Shown: positions 17,894-26,845, numbered from the stretch's first letter. The stretch: DNA of 64,000 nucleotides from Devosia equisanguinis (GCF_900631955.1 NZ_UZWD01000038.1:248001-312000), one strand, 5' to 3'. Translations and numbers: made by a program. Notes: generated by a model not told the origin, from the sequence alone.

Positions 17894-18355
17894 CTAAAAA
17901 TCAAAACCCATCTGGTTCAGGGCGGGCTCTAGCTCAGTCTTGGGCTTTTTCGTCCTGGTTGCCGGCGGCGGCGCTGCTGGCTCCGGCCGGGCCGGCCTTG
18001 CGTTCTTTCCGGCGATCTTGGCCCCATTCCGGTTGGGAGCCGCCTTTTCCTCGCTCGCGTTGGCACCAGGCTTTTGTGGAGCGGTCGAAATCGCGACAAG
18101 CCAGCGCTCGGCACCAGCAATGCGGCCGCGCTGGAAGGCGTAGAAATTTTCTCGCCCCTTTTTCACTTCGGTGACCAGACCCGCCGCTTTCAGGACGCGC
18201 AGGTGGCGAGAGATGGCCGGGCGGCTGATTGGGAAACGCTCGGCCAATTCGTGAACGGGCACGGGCCCGTCGCGTAAGATCTCGACAATCTGGCAACGCG
18301 TCGCGTCGGCCAGTGCGGAAAAGACGTCGATCGGGGCTTTGGATTTCCTGCTCAT
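17894..18355 (-). CDS. ArsR family transcriptional regulator with Pro/Lys-rich C-terminal tail
   Basis: The 153-residue protein has an N-terminal winged helix-turn-helix of ArsR type: DVFSALADATRCQIVEIL, then PVHELAERFPISRPAISRHL and LKAAGLV. After about residue 95 the sequence becomes a low-complexity tail rich in Ala, Pro and Lys, which is not part of the usual domain. The ATG at 18355 is chosen; an in-frame TTG at 18391 is less likely. No metal-binding Cys pair is evident. It may regulate itself or the divergent hemolysin III gene. Confidence 0.82.
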   Translation of the reverse strand: MSRKSKAPIDVFSALADATRCQIVEILRDGPVPVHELAERFPISRPAISRHLRVLKAAGLVTEVKKGRENFYAFQRGRIAGAERWLVAISTAPQKPGANASEEKAAPNRNGAKIAGKNARPARPEPAAPPPATRTKKPKTELEPALNQMGFDF

Positions 18356-18522
18356 CCCAGCGGTTAAAGTAAGCGCAGCGTTACGCGTCAAGCACTTGGC
18401 GCGAACAACAAGCTGTTGTTCACCAGGATTGTTGGGCGCGGCTTTACCGTCACCGCTTTTCGAGCGCCCCCGGCAAGGAACTGGTCATTTCTCCGCCACA
18501 CGATGCGGCTAGGGAGAGTGCC

Positions 18523-19212
18523 ATGACCATTACCAGCAAACCACAATCCTATTCCTGGTGGAGCCGCGAGCAGCGGCCGTTCACCGTCGCAGAACTCGTC
18601 GTCGACGCTGCGGTGCATATTCTGGGCCTGGTCGTGGCTGTGGCCGCGGGATCCATCCTGCTGACGCTGACCCTGCTGCACACCGCGCCAGAGGCATTTC
18701 CGGCACTGCTGGTCTATGTCAGCACCTTGATCGTCGTGCTCGGGGTGTCGCTGGCTTACAATCTCTGGCCGGTTTCGCCGATCAAACGCCATTTGGCGCG
18801 GCTCGATCAGGCTGCCATTTTCCTGTTCATTGCCGGGTCGTACACGCCATTTCTGGCTGTCATCGGCGGTACGCCGGTCGGCACCGTCATGATGAGCCTG
18901 GTTTGGGGCGCCTCCCTGGTTGGCGTGGCCCTCAAACTTATCATGCCGCAACGATTTGGGCGTCTTGCCATCGTGCTTTACCTGGCCATCGGCTGGAGCG
19001 GCGTTCTCGTCTTTCAGTCGCTGGCCACTGTGCTGCCAGCAACGACGCTGTGGCTATTGCTGGCAGGTGGCGTCACCTATTCGGCCGGCATCATCTTCCA
19101 TCTCTGGGAAAAGCTGCGCTTCCAGAATGCCTTGTGGCATGTCTGCGTCGTCGCCGGCGCCAGCCTGCACCTGTGGGCGGTTATCGACTGCATGATCGTA
19201 GCGCGCATCTGA
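18523..19212 (+). CDS. Hemolysin III family (PAQR-like) membrane protein
   Basis: The 229-residue protein has seven predicted membrane segments. Family residues are visible: the Glu/Asp/His of VAELVVDAAVHILG, the conserved RLDQAAIFLFIAGSYTPF, and the C-terminal histidines of WHVCVVAGASLHLW. These His/Asp residues form a putative metal site in PAQR/hemolysin III hydrolase-like proteins. The family name is historical, and hemolytic activity should not be assumed. It is divergent from the ArsR gene. Confidence 0.9.
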   Translation: MTITSKPQSYSWWSREQRPFTVAELVVDAAVHILGLVVAVAAGSILLTLTLLHTAPEAFPALLVYVSTLIVVLGVSLAYNLWPVSPIKRHLARLDQAAIFLFIAGSYTPFLAVIGGTPVGTVMMSLVWGASLVGVALKLIMPQRFGRLAIVLYLAIGWSGVLVFQSLATVLPATTLWLLLAGGVTYSAGIIFHLWEKLRFQNALWHVCVVAGASLHLWAVIDCMIVARI

Positions 19213-19262
19213 CCAAGCCCGTGGAGCAAGGGCCAAGAGCGTATTTGCTCGCGAAAAGCGGT

Positions 19263-19718
19263 TCAGTTTGCTGGCTTGATCCGCACATGCTCGACGCGAT
19301 CGCCGGGCTCAAGGCCAATTTCCTCACTACGGCCGCCCGGAATCTCCAGCACATATTGCACCGGCACCTGTGAGGGTATCGAGGTGGTGTCGTGCGGCCG
19401 CGCATTGACATGAATGGTCTTCACCAATCCATCGGCCCCAATGAAGATCATGTCGAGCGGAATGAAGGTGTTCTGCATCCAGAACGACACGGGGTGCTCA
19501 GACTGGAAGTCGAACAGCATGCCGGCGTCATCGGCCAATTCCTGCCGATACATGAGCCCACGCGCCCGCGATTCCGGCGTATCAACCACTTCGACCGTGA
19601 ATGTATGATCGCCGGAAGCGGTTTTGAGGACCAGACGGCTTTCGTCGCTGCAGGCCGCCAAAGGCATGGCCACCAGGAGCGCCACCCCAGCCGCGCCCAA
19701 GGACCGCAGGAGGCGCAT
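19263..19718 (-). CDS. DUF192 family lipoprotein
   Basis: A 151-residue protein with a lipoprotein signal (hydrophobic LLVAMPLAAC, lipobox LAAC) followed by the DUF192 domain: ETPESRARGLMYR-like start, SFWMQNTFIPLDMIFI and the PVQYVLEIPGG core. I chose the ATG at 19718 because it starts the signal peptide. An alternative ATG at 19841 overlaps the cold-shock stop as TGATG and would add 41 residues. Function is unknown. The cold-shock / DUF192 pairing is recurrent in alphaproteobacteria. Confidence 0.82.
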   Translation of the reverse strand: MRLLRSLGAAGVALLVAMPLAACSDESRLVLKTASGDHTFTVEVVDTPESRARGLMYRQELADDAGMLFDFQSEHPVSFWMQNTFIPLDMIFIGADGLVKTIHVNARPHDTTSIPSQVPVQYVLEIPGGRSEEIGLEPGDRVEHVRIKPAN

Positions 19719-19840
19719 CCCGGCAAACGGGGATGAAGTGGAAACAGAAATGCTGCTCACGGCGGGTTTATCCTCAAGGTCGTGGTGGCTCCCAGCTAGT
19801 GCCGGTGCCGAAAATGACAGGCAGCGCAAGCGCATCGCCA

Positions 19841-20464
19841 TCAATGCGAGGATGGCGCCTCACCCCAACCATCAGGACGAATTTCGGCGACCATAAGGCC
19901 CTTGGGGCCATTGCCGTAGCGGACCAGCACGAACTGGCCCGGGCGGAGCTCGGTAATTCCGAAGCGACGCAGCGTCTCCATATGCACGAAGATGTCCGGA
20001 CTGCCTTCGCCGGCCGACAGGAAGCCGAAGCCGCGAATGCGGTTAAACCACTTCACCTCAAGCCGCACCATGCCGGAGCTGGCTTCCACCACGACATGGG
20101 TCCGCGGTGCGGGCATTTGGGAGGGGTGGCGCGCGGTGGATTCGTCCATCGAGACAATGCGGAAGGCCTGCAGCCCGCCAGGGCGGTTCAAGGCCTCGAC
20201 AACGATGCGCGCACCTTCATAGGCCGTCTGATAGCCGTCGCGGCGCAGACAGGTGACATGCAGCAGTACATCGGCCATGCCATTGTCCGGCACGATGAAG
20301 CCGAAGCCCTTGCCAGCGTCGAACCACTTGATGGAGCCTGAAATCTCGATCGTATCGAGCGATTGCTGGCTGCCGGCGGCATTGCCGCTTTCATGGTGAT
20401 CCGGCCCAGTCTCCATGGACAGGCTGTCGGACTCACCGCCCTCGCCGTTGATCTTGGCCCCCAT
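19841..20464 (-). CDS. Cold-shock protein with two cold-shock domains
   Basis: The 207-residue protein has two OB-fold cold-shock domains. The first (about residues 40-105) carries GSIKWFDAGKGFGFIVPD. The second (about 130-195) carries EVKWFNRIRGFGFLSAGEG and DIFVHMETLRRFGI. These hold the RNP1- and RNP2-like aromatic and basic residues that bind single-stranded RNA/DNA. The first domain's RNP2 reads DVLLHV, slightly divergent. The linker between domains is about 25 residues. Two-domain forms are typical of Rhizobiales. Confidence 0.9.
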   Translation of the reverse strand: MGAKINGEGGESDSLSMETGPDHHESGNAAGSQQSLDTIEISGSIKWFDAGKGFGFIVPDNGMADVLLHVTCLRRDGYQTAYEGARIVVEALNRPGGLQAFRIVSMDESTARHPSQMPAPRTHVVVEASSGMVRLEVKWFNRIRGFGFLSAGEGSPDIFVHMETLRRFGITELRPGQFVLVRYGNGPKGLMVAEIRPDGWGEAPSSH

Positions 20465-20656
20465 TGCAACGCCTTCTCATACGCGCCCGCTGCGACCGCG
20501 GGTACTCCTCACACTCTTGAATCACTCTGGCCGATTCAGGCTCAAAAGTTAAGAAGGTCTTTCGAAATAGTTGGCACTGCATCGCCACTGCGGCGTTGCT
20601 CGCTTGGGAAAGCCTTGTTACCCCCTTCTGAACCCAGCCTAGTCGAGGAGAAAGCT

Positions 20657-21073
20657 ATGAAATACCTGCACACCATGGTGCGGATCACCAATATCGAGGA
20701 CAGCCTGCGCTTTTACCGCGACGGGCTCGGCCTCGAAGAAGTGCGCCGCTCCGAAAACGAGAAGGGCCGCTACACGCTCATCTTCCTGCGCGCCCCCGGC
20801 GACGAGGGCGGCGAAGTTGAGCTGACTTATAACTGGGACCCCGAGACCTATGGCGGAGGCCGAAATTTTGGCCACCTCGCTTACCGGGTAAAGGACATTT
20901 ACGCGCTCTGCGCGCATCTGCAGGGGATGGGGGTCACCATCAACCGCCCGCCGCGCGATGGCCACATGGCCTTTGTTCGCTCTCCGGACGGAATCTCCAT
21001 CGAACTGATCCAGGATGGCCGCCTCGACCCGCAGGAGCCATGGGCGTCCATGCCCAATACCGGCAGCTGGTAG
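20657..21073 (+). CDS. gloA: Lactoylglutathione lyase (glyoxalase I)
   Basis: The 138-residue enzyme converts the methylglyoxal-glutathione hemithioacetal to S-lactoylglutathione. Metal ligands are seen as His5 (MKYLH), Glu55 (GEVELTYN), His73 (NFGHLAY) and Glu116 (GISIELIQ), matching the E. coli GlxI pattern. The glutathione-contacting YNW and GGGRNFGH segments are present. GAGGAG precedes the ATG at 20657. Length equals typical GloA. Confidence 0.95.
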   Translation: MKYLHTMVRITNIEDSLRFYRDGLGLEEVRRSENEKGRYTLIFLRAPGDEGGEVELTYNWDPETYGGGRNFGHLAYRVKDIYALCAHLQGMGVTINRPPRDGHMAFVRSPDGISIELIQDGRLDPQEPWASMPNTGSW

Positions 21074-21220
21074 GCCACGGCCGGCGCAAATTGCGTCATT
21101 AAGCAAACGCTAACCGTGCCGCTTAGCGGGCGGTTAGCGAAACAGTTCTAATTTTAGCGACCAGAACCACGGCCCATTGCCTGTTGCGCGCGCGCCACAT
21201 CCGGCCTCGGGAAAGTCGCC

Positions 21221-21697
21221 ATGCCCTCCCTGCTCCGCTCCGCCATTGCCACTCTCGCTACGGCAGCCACACTCACGGCCTGCGTGCCGATGGCCATGTT
21301 CGCCAGCGGCAGCGGCCCGTCCTATTCCGGGCTGCGCTCGGATTGGGGCACCTATGTCTCGTCCAAATCGGTGAATGCGTTTTGCCTGACGCCGAAACTG
21401 CGATTCCTGATCTGGGAATTCGAGGGGCATTTCGGGAAAAAGGTGGTGATGCAGTCGGGCTATCGCGACACGCATAACAATTCGGCCGCTGGCGGCGCCG
21501 ACAATTCCTACCACATGAAGTGCATGGCGGCGGACTTCTACATCCCGGGTGTGGATAAGTCGCGGCTGATCGAATTCGCCATGCGCACCAATGGCGTAGG
21601 CGGATTGGGCTGTTACCCCGGCAGAACCTTCATTCACGTCGATGTTCGCGACCGGCCGCGCGGCTATAATCGACCGGTCACCTTCTCAGGCTGTTGA
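21221..21697 (+). CDS. YcbK/DUF882-like peptidase M15 family lipoprotein
   Basis: The 158-residue protein has a lipoprotein signal (ATAATLTAC) and a compact M15_3-type domain. Likely zinc ligands are His in DNSYHMKCMAADFY (with the downstream Asp) and His in TFIHVDVRDRPRGY, the pattern of YcbK/Hedgehog-fold D,D-peptidases. SGYRDTHNN is also conserved. It probably acts in the periplasm on peptidoglycan peptides. Confidence 0.85.
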   Translation: MPSLLRSAIATLATAATLTACVPMAMFASGSGPSYSGLRSDWGTYVSSKSVNAFCLTPKLRFLIWEFEGHFGKKVVMQSGYRDTHNNSAAGGADNSYHMKCMAADFYIPGVDKSRLIEFAMRTNGVGGLGCYPGRTFIHVDVRDRPRGYNRPVTFSGC

Positions 21698-21771
21698 AAA
21701 AAATGATGCGAAACAACGAAATGGGTTGCGTCGCGTGAAGAGCCCAACTATACGACAGCCATCGCGCTGAT

Positions 21772-21846
21772 GCGCCCTTCGTCTATCGGTTAGGACGGCA
21801 CCCTTTCACGGTGCAGAGAGGGGTTCGATTCCCCTAGGGCGTACCA
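21772..21846 (+). tRNA. tRNA-Glu (anticodon TTC)
   Basis: 75-base cloverleaf with encoded CCA. Acceptor GCGCCCT pairs with AGGGCGT, and the anticodon stem GCACC/GGTGC holds loop CTTTCAC with TTC at 21805-21807. Confidence 0.95.
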
Positions 21847-21890
21847 CTCCTCCCGCTTTTTGGCGGTTGGAGACAAAAGCGATAGATTGT

Positions 21891-21965
21891 GCGCCCATCG
21901 TCTAGCGGTCAGGACGACGCCCTCTCACGGCGTAAACAGGGGTTCGATTCCCCTTGGGCGTACCA
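21891..21965 (+). tRNA. tRNA-Glu (anticodon CTC)
   Basis: 75-base cloverleaf with encoded CCA. Acceptor GCGCCCA pairs with TGGGCGT, and the anticodon stem ACGCC/GGCGT holds loop CTCTCAC with CTC at 21924-21926. It lies 44 bases after the TTC isoacceptor, a tandem pair that covers both Glu codons. Confidence 0.95.
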
Positions 21966-22359
21966 AATCAAATCCCCTACATGACCGCATTATGAACGAA
22001 ATCTGAACGGTTGACCCTGTGCGATGCGCTAATGCAGCGTGGCTCTTGGGGAGTGTCATCCGACACTAAGCCAGATGACGCTCGGAGGGACGCCAATAGC
22101 GGCCCCTTTTGGACGTGGTAGTTTTGACAGGTACCTTTTGCCAATCGGATCTGGTATCGCCAAAATGAAGCCGCTTTTAGAATAGTTTTCCGACAGACAT
22201 TGGAAGTGATGACTCGACATCTCCTTCTTTGCGAGCCAGCGGGGACCTGTACGCACCCAAATTGGAGCAAATGATGTTCACCGCCTATTCAAGGTTGGTT
22301 TTGCCATCGCGGCAGTACCCCAAGCTATTTTTCACTCGCCATTATCCTGAGACGCCTCA
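21966..22359. other. Intergenic region between tRNA-Glu and the glycosyltransferase gene
   Basis: About 390 bases with no convincing gene. Open frames here lack ribosome sites or recognisable motifs. The base composition is visibly less GC-rich than the flanks. No copy of the tRNA-Glu 3' end was seen near 24.8 kb, so no attachment site can be claimed. It may hold the promoter of the GtrB-like gene or gene remnants. Confidence 0.5.
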
Positions 22360-23325
22360 ATGACTGCACCTACCATCCCAGAACTTTCCATCGTCATCCC
22401 GATGAAGGACGAGCAAGATGGGCTGGCGTCTCTTTTCTTTCGGCTTTTGCCGACGTTGAGATCACTTGGCAGGTCGTTTGAGGTGGTGTGCGTAAATGAC
22501 GGTAGCCATGACAACACAGTTACGGGTCTGGTTGGACTGCAGCGAGCACATCCGGAAATTGTCATTGTCGATCTCAGTCGCAACTTCGGCAAGGAAGCAG
22601 CGCTAACTGCGGGTATTCAGCATGCCCGGGGCAACGCGGTGATTCCGTTGGATGCGGACCTACAGGACCCGCCAGAGATCATTCCGGAGATGACTGCAAA
22701 GTGGGACAGCGGTGCGGAGGTCGTGATCGCTGTACGCAGCAAGCGTGAAACGGACAGCGCGTTCAAACGCTGGACCGCCAGCGCATTCTATCGAACCATA
22801 AACCAGATGAGCGAAGTCAGCATTCCGAACAATGCTGGTGACTTCAGGTTGATGTCACGCCCCGTCGTGAACGCGTTGCTCTCATTACCTGAACGCAATC
22901 GGTTCAACAAAGGCCTCTTCGCGTGGCTCGGCTTCCGGACAGAGGTGGTCTATTATGAGCGTCCCAAACGTGAGCTGGGAACGTCCAAATGGGCCTATAG
23001 GCGGCTCTGGTCATTTGCAGTCGATGGAATCACCGCATTCAGCTCATTGCCTATCCGCATCTGGACCTATGTCGGCCTCGCCTTCGCTGCGTTCGCGCTC
23101 ATTTATGGGGGAGTGATGATTTTCCGGGCTCTTATTCTGGATAACATCGATGTCCCGGGCTACGCCTCACTGATGGTGGCGATCCTGTTTTCCAGCGGTG
23201 TTATCCTTACTGGCCTAGGTGTTATCGGCGAGTACGTGTCCAGGATCTATATCGAGGTCAAGGGCCGTCCACTCTACGTGGTGAGAACCGTAATACGGGC
23301 GGAAACGTCGGCACAACGCAGATAA
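22360..23325 (+). CDS. GT2 glycosyltransferase, GtrB/DPM1-like (polyprenyl-phosphate sugar transferase)
   Basis: The 321-residue protein has a GT-A domain with ELSIVIPMKDEQDGL, NDGSHDNT and the nucleotide/metal motif LDADLQDPPE. GTSKWAYRRLW is typical of GtrB/ArnC-like enzymes. Two C-terminal membrane helices (about residues 230-255 and 265-290) anchor it. It likely charges undecaprenyl phosphate with a hexose for O-antigen decoration. It converges with the GtrII-like gene 11 bases away. No GtrA flippase gene is adjacent. Confidence 0.88.
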   Translation: MTAPTIPELSIVIPMKDEQDGLASLFFRLLPTLRSLGRSFEVVCVNDGSHDNTVTGLVGLQRAHPEIVIVDLSRNFGKEAALTAGIQHARGNAVIPLDADLQDPPEIIPEMTAKWDSGAEVVIAVRSKRETDSAFKRWTASAFYRTINQMSEVSIPNNAGDFRLMSRPVVNALLSLPERNRFNKGLFAWLGFRTEVVYYERPKRELGTSKWAYRRLWSFAVDGITAFSSLPIRIWTYVGLAFAAFALIYGGVMIFRALILDNIDVPGYASLMVAILFSSGVILTGLGVIGEYVSRIYIEVKGRPLYVVRTVIRAETSAQRR

Positions 23326-23336
23326 CCTGCCAAGGT

Positions 23337-24824
23337 CTAGCTTGCGTCTTGGAATGCCTCTAGGCAGACGTAAACAACGTTGTCCACCCGCACGATCGAA
23401 CCAGGCTTCGGAGCGGCCTGGCAAGCCACAGGGCTGGTTTCGACCGGTTGTACACTGAGGCGAAACAGCTCCCAAAAAATGAAAATTTTCGCCCAGTAAT
23501 TTTCGTAGATCGATTGACCCACCGAAGCGATCGGCACCAAATCATTGTAGCTGCGACTTCCGGCCAACCTAATTTCCAGGCCTGGAGGATATGCCGCAAG
23601 GGCTCCGGACACGGCATAAGCGACAGCCAAGTCTCGCTCATAGGATCGCTGCTGCTTGGTCCAACCTACAGATGACATCATCAATCCAACGGCAAAGACG
23701 GTGCCACTCACGATCAGAGCAGCTGCGAAGATTTTGTCTTCAACCGCGGCAGGTGATTTGGTCTCATGAAGCACTACGAAGATTAGGAAAACCACGGGAA
23801 AAGCGATGAGGCTGAGCGACCGGATGGGGAAGTCAGGCTCGATAAACAGCCACCCGCCAAGGATCGGCAGAACCGCACAGGCCCCTACGGCCACGCACGC
23901 TCTCGCCGCTTCCCAATATCGCTTATTCCCGACCAGCACCTTCACGAGACACAGAGTTGCCAGAGCGAGCGCCACAACGAGCAACTTCATTGCCCAATCA
24001 TAGGCTGGCGTCCAAGCCGCAAACTGCCCCGCGGAAAGAGAATAAAAATACAGCGAGAAAAGCTGCGAAGCTTTTTGCAAAAACAACGAAACACCCGCGA
24101 AAGACAATAATTCGTTCGGCACCTTCTCCGGGTGAAGGATGAAATAATACTGGGATTGCAGGCGGTAGAGCACCAGACCTACCGCAATGGTCACGAGAAT
24201 TAGGCAGGCCACCTTAAAGAAGTGGCCGGCGCTTCTCATTTCTGGCTTGAACAATACAGCGCCTGCCATAACCAGACCGAACAACCCCGCCGGCTGATAG
24301 ATCGCCAGGGCTGCTCCGAACAAGCCTCCTCCTAACACGCACGCCCCGACAGACAGGGTGATACGGGAACGTCTCGCCGCTACCGGGAGATAAAACGCCA
24401 GCACGCCCAAGGCAGCCGCAAAAGGGTATGCCCCAATCGCCGTCGAGAAATTGTTGCTATCCAGCCAGTAGGGATGGCTGGTTCCAACGAGAAATATCGC
24501 GCCGACCGCAAGGTTCTTCTTCGATTTGGACCAGGTGTCACAGTAGGTTTCGACCAAAAGGAAGCTGATCGCCAGGAAGGACAGGAAGGCGATTGCTATC
24601 TGCAGTGTGACACTGAACGACAATCCAAGGCCATGGCGGTAAAAAACCTCCAGCCCCCATCGCCCCAATACCCCCCAATCAGACCCTTCGGCGGCGTGCC
24701 CCCAGTCATCTATGTTATAGCCGGACGGGATCAGGTTAATCCCGTGCACCAACAAGTATGTTGCGAAACACACCCCAATCACGACAGATGTACGGGACGA
24801 ACTGGCCAGAGAAAATCGCCGCAT
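23337..24824 (-). CDS. GtrII-type membrane glucosyltransferase
   Basis: The 495-residue integral membrane protein has about ten hydrophobic segments. The first periplasmic loop contains NIDDWGHAAEGSDW and LGRWG, which match the N-DD...W...GRW pattern of GtrII (serotype-converting) transferases. A hydrophilic C-terminal domain of about 100 residues follows the last helix. It would transfer a sugar from the polyprenyl carrier to O-antigen at the periplasmic face, with the GtrB-like protein supplying the donor. Assignment rests on topology and one motif. Confidence 0.7.
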   Translation of the reverse strand: MRRFSLASSSRTSVVIGVCFATYLLVHGINLIPSGYNIDDWGHAAEGSDWGVLGRWGLEVFYRHGLGLSFSVTLQIAIAFLSFLAISFLLVETYCDTWSKSKKNLAVGAIFLVGTSHPYWLDSNNFSTAIGAYPFAAALGVLAFYLPVAARRSRITLSVGACVLGGGLFGAALAIYQPAGLFGLVMAGAVLFKPEMRSAGHFFKVACLILVTIAVGLVLYRLQSQYYFILHPEKVPNELLSFAGVSLFLQKASQLFSLYFYSLSAGQFAAWTPAYDWAMKLLVVALALATLCLVKVLVGNKRYWEAARACVAVGACAVLPILGGWLFIEPDFPIRSLSLIAFPVVFLIFVVLHETKSPAAVEDKIFAAALIVSGTVFAVGLMMSSVGWTKQQRSYERDLAVAYAVSGALAAYPPGLEIRLAGSRSYNDLVPIASVGQSIYENYWAKIFIFWELFRLSVQPVETSPVACQAAPKPGSIVRVDNVVYVCLEAFQDAS

Positions 24825-24950
24825 GCCTGAGCTGCCCTAAACAGTGAAATCTACCGGCGTATAGACGAAATGGGCCCGACAGGAAATAGTGACGCCGGAT
24901 TCATCTGTAGGCGGCGCGATGTCGACACTTCAGAAGAGCATTTCAGCCCC

Positions 24951-25778
24951 TCACACCACCCGTTCCCCTGTCACCGCCATTTCCACGTGGTGGCGGCCGA
25001 TGGGGAGGATTAGGGGGGTGTCGGAGATGGGGTCGAGGACGATGCGGGAGGCCATGCCGAAGACGTTGGCGACGACGGCTTCGGTCATGACGTCGGCGGG
25101 GCGGCCTTCGGCGACGATGGTGCCGGATTTCATGGCCACGATGTGATCGGCGTAGCGGCAGGCGAGGTTGAGGTCGTGCAGCACGACGACGACGGTGCGG
25201 CCGCGATTCCTGACCAGGTCGGTCAGCAGGTCGAGCACTTCGACCTGGTGGTTGATGTCGAGGAAAGTGGTGGGCTCGTCGAGCAGCAGGAGGTCCGTCT
25301 GCTGCGCCAGGGCCATGGCGATCCAGACGCGCTGGCGCTGGCCGCCGGAGAGTTCATCAACGGGACGATCGGCCAGTTCGGCGGTATCGGTCGCGGCCAG
25401 GGCCTCGGCGACGGCGGCGTCGTCCTCGGGAGTCCAGCGACGGAACCAGCCTTGATGGGGATAGCGGCCGCGGCCGACGAGATCGGCCACGACAATGGCA
25501 TCGGGCGCCACCGGGGATTGCGGCAGGACGCCGAGCACGGTGGCAACGTCGCGGGTCGGCATCTGGTGGATGGGCTTGCCATCAAGATAGACGGCGCCGC
25601 GGCTGGGGGCCAGGAGGCGCGCCAGACCGCGCAGCAGGGTCGACTTTCCGCAGGCATTGGCACCGACGATCACTGTCAGCTTGCCCGGCGGCACTGTGAG
25701 GTCGAGGGCAGAGACGATCTTGCGGTCGCCATAACCCAGATCCAGCCCCGCTGCGAGCAATTGGTGAGAAAGGGTCAT
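24951..25778 (-). CDS. Iron-siderophore ABC transporter ATPase (FepC/FecE type)
   Basis: The 275-residue ATPase has Walker A GANACGKST, signature LSGGQRQRVWIAMALAQQ, Walker B LLLLDEPTTFLD and the His-loop VLHDLNLA, all diagnostic of the iron-chelate FecCD/BtuC class. The ATG at 25778 follows GGAGTG; an upstream in-frame start is rejected since it overlaps the permease gene. It is the last gene of a binding protein - permease - permease - ATPase operon. Confidence 0.93.
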   Translation of the reverse strand: MTLSHQLLAAGLDLGYGDRKIVSALDLTVPPGKLTVIVGANACGKSTLLRGLARLLAPSRGAVYLDGKPIHQMPTRDVATVLGVLPQSPVAPDAIVVADLVGRGRYPHQGWFRRWTPEDDAAVAEALAATDTAELADRPVDELSGGQRQRVWIAMALAQQTDLLLLDEPTTFLDINHQVEVLDLLTDLVRNRGRTVVVVLHDLNLACRYADHIVAMKSGTIVAEGRPADVMTEAVVANVFGMASRIVLDPISDTPLILPIGRHHVEMAVTGERVV

Positions 25779-25792
25779 GAACCGCACTCCAT

Positions 25793-26845
25793 TCAGTTGA
25801 CGCGACCGGAGCGACCGGACGCCATGAGCAGCCAAAGCAGGAAGATCGCGCCAAAGGCGCCGGTGACGACGCCGACAGGCAATTGCACGGACGGCAAGGC
25901 ATGCTGGGCCACCAGGTCCGAGCCGAGCATGACCACAGCGCCAACGCCAGCCGCCTGAGCAAGGCCGCGCCCTGCCCCGGCCAGCAATCGCCGTGCAATG
26001 GGGCCGGAAACGAAGGCGACGAAGCCCACGGGGCCAACGGCGGCGGTAGCAAAGGCCGCGAACCCTACGGCCACCAGCAAGAGGCCGACACGGGTCTGCT
26101 CTATATTGCCGCCCAAGCCGCGGGCGGAATCATCGCCCAGTTCCAGCGCATCGAGGCCACGCACGAAAAACAGAAGCGCGGCGATGAGCACCAGCATGGC
26201 CAGCCCGAGCACCAGCGAGTCGCTGGCGCGGGCGGCATTGAGACTGCCGACCAGCCAGGCCATGGCCTGTTGCACATCGAAAATACGGGCGCGGGTGAAA
26301 ATGTAGGAAATGACGGCGCCCAGCATGGCGGCCATGCCGATGCCGATCAGGACGATGCGATAGGGGGTGATGCCATCGCGCCAGGCGAGGAAATAGATGG
26401 CCAGGGCCGTCAATACCGCGCCGGACAGCGCCCCCAGCGACACGGCCAGCCCGGACCAGCCGAGTACGATGATGCAGAATACCGCAGCGGCGCTGGCGCC
26501 GTGGGAAATCCCGATAATGTCGGGACTGGCCAAGGGGTTACGCAAAAGAGTTTGGAAAATGATTCCGGCAAGGCCGAAGGCGGCGCCGGAGAGAATGGCG
26601 AGCGCGGCGCGCGGCAGGCGCACCTGCAAGACGATGAAATCAATGCCCTTGTCGACGACGCCAGTGAGTGGCGACAGCAGGGAGCGGAGGATTTCGCCGG
26701 GGGGGGGGGGATAATCCCCGAGATAGAGCGCCAGCGTGAAAACCAGGACGATGGCGAGGACGAGCGCACCATTGACGCGGCGGCGGCGCTGGCGATTGGC
26801 ATTGCGCACGCCGGCAAGACGAGAGAGGCCGAGATCGAAGCTCAT
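25793..26845 (-). CDS. Iron-siderophore ABC transporter permease (FecCD family), contains a 12-C tract
   Basis: The 350-residue FecCD-family permease has about ten membrane segments, VRLPRAALAILSGAAFGLAG near residue 75, RNPLASPDIIGISHGAS and GFVAFVSGPIARRLLA. It pairs with the preceding permease, whose stop overlaps its start by 4 bases (ATGA). A run of 12 C on the coding strand (12 G at 26699-26710) encodes four prolines near residue 48. A tract of this length is prone to slippage and could switch the gene on and off. Confidence 0.92.
   Translation of the reverse strand: MSFDLGLSRLAGVRNANRQRRRRVNGALVLAIVLVFTLALYLGDYPPPPGEILRSLLSPLTGVVDKGIDFIVLQVRLPRAALAILSGAAFGLAGIIFQTLLRNPLASPDIIGISHGASAAAVFCIIVLGWSGLAVSLGALSGAVLTALAIYFLAWRDGITPYRIVLIGIGMAAMLGAVISYIFTRARIFDVQQAMAWLVGSLNAARASDSLVLGLAMLVLIAALLFFVRGLDALELGDDSARGLGGNIEQTRVGLLLVAVGFAAFATAAVGPVGFVAFVSGPIARRLLAGAGRGLAQAAGVGAVVMLGSDLVAQHALPSVQLPVGVVTGAFGAIFLLWLLMASGRSGRVN

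Noticed and set aside
21891..24850. Integration of an island at tRNA-Glu
   Set aside because: No integrase gene and no direct repeat of the tRNA 3' end near the far boundary were found; only the composition shift remains.
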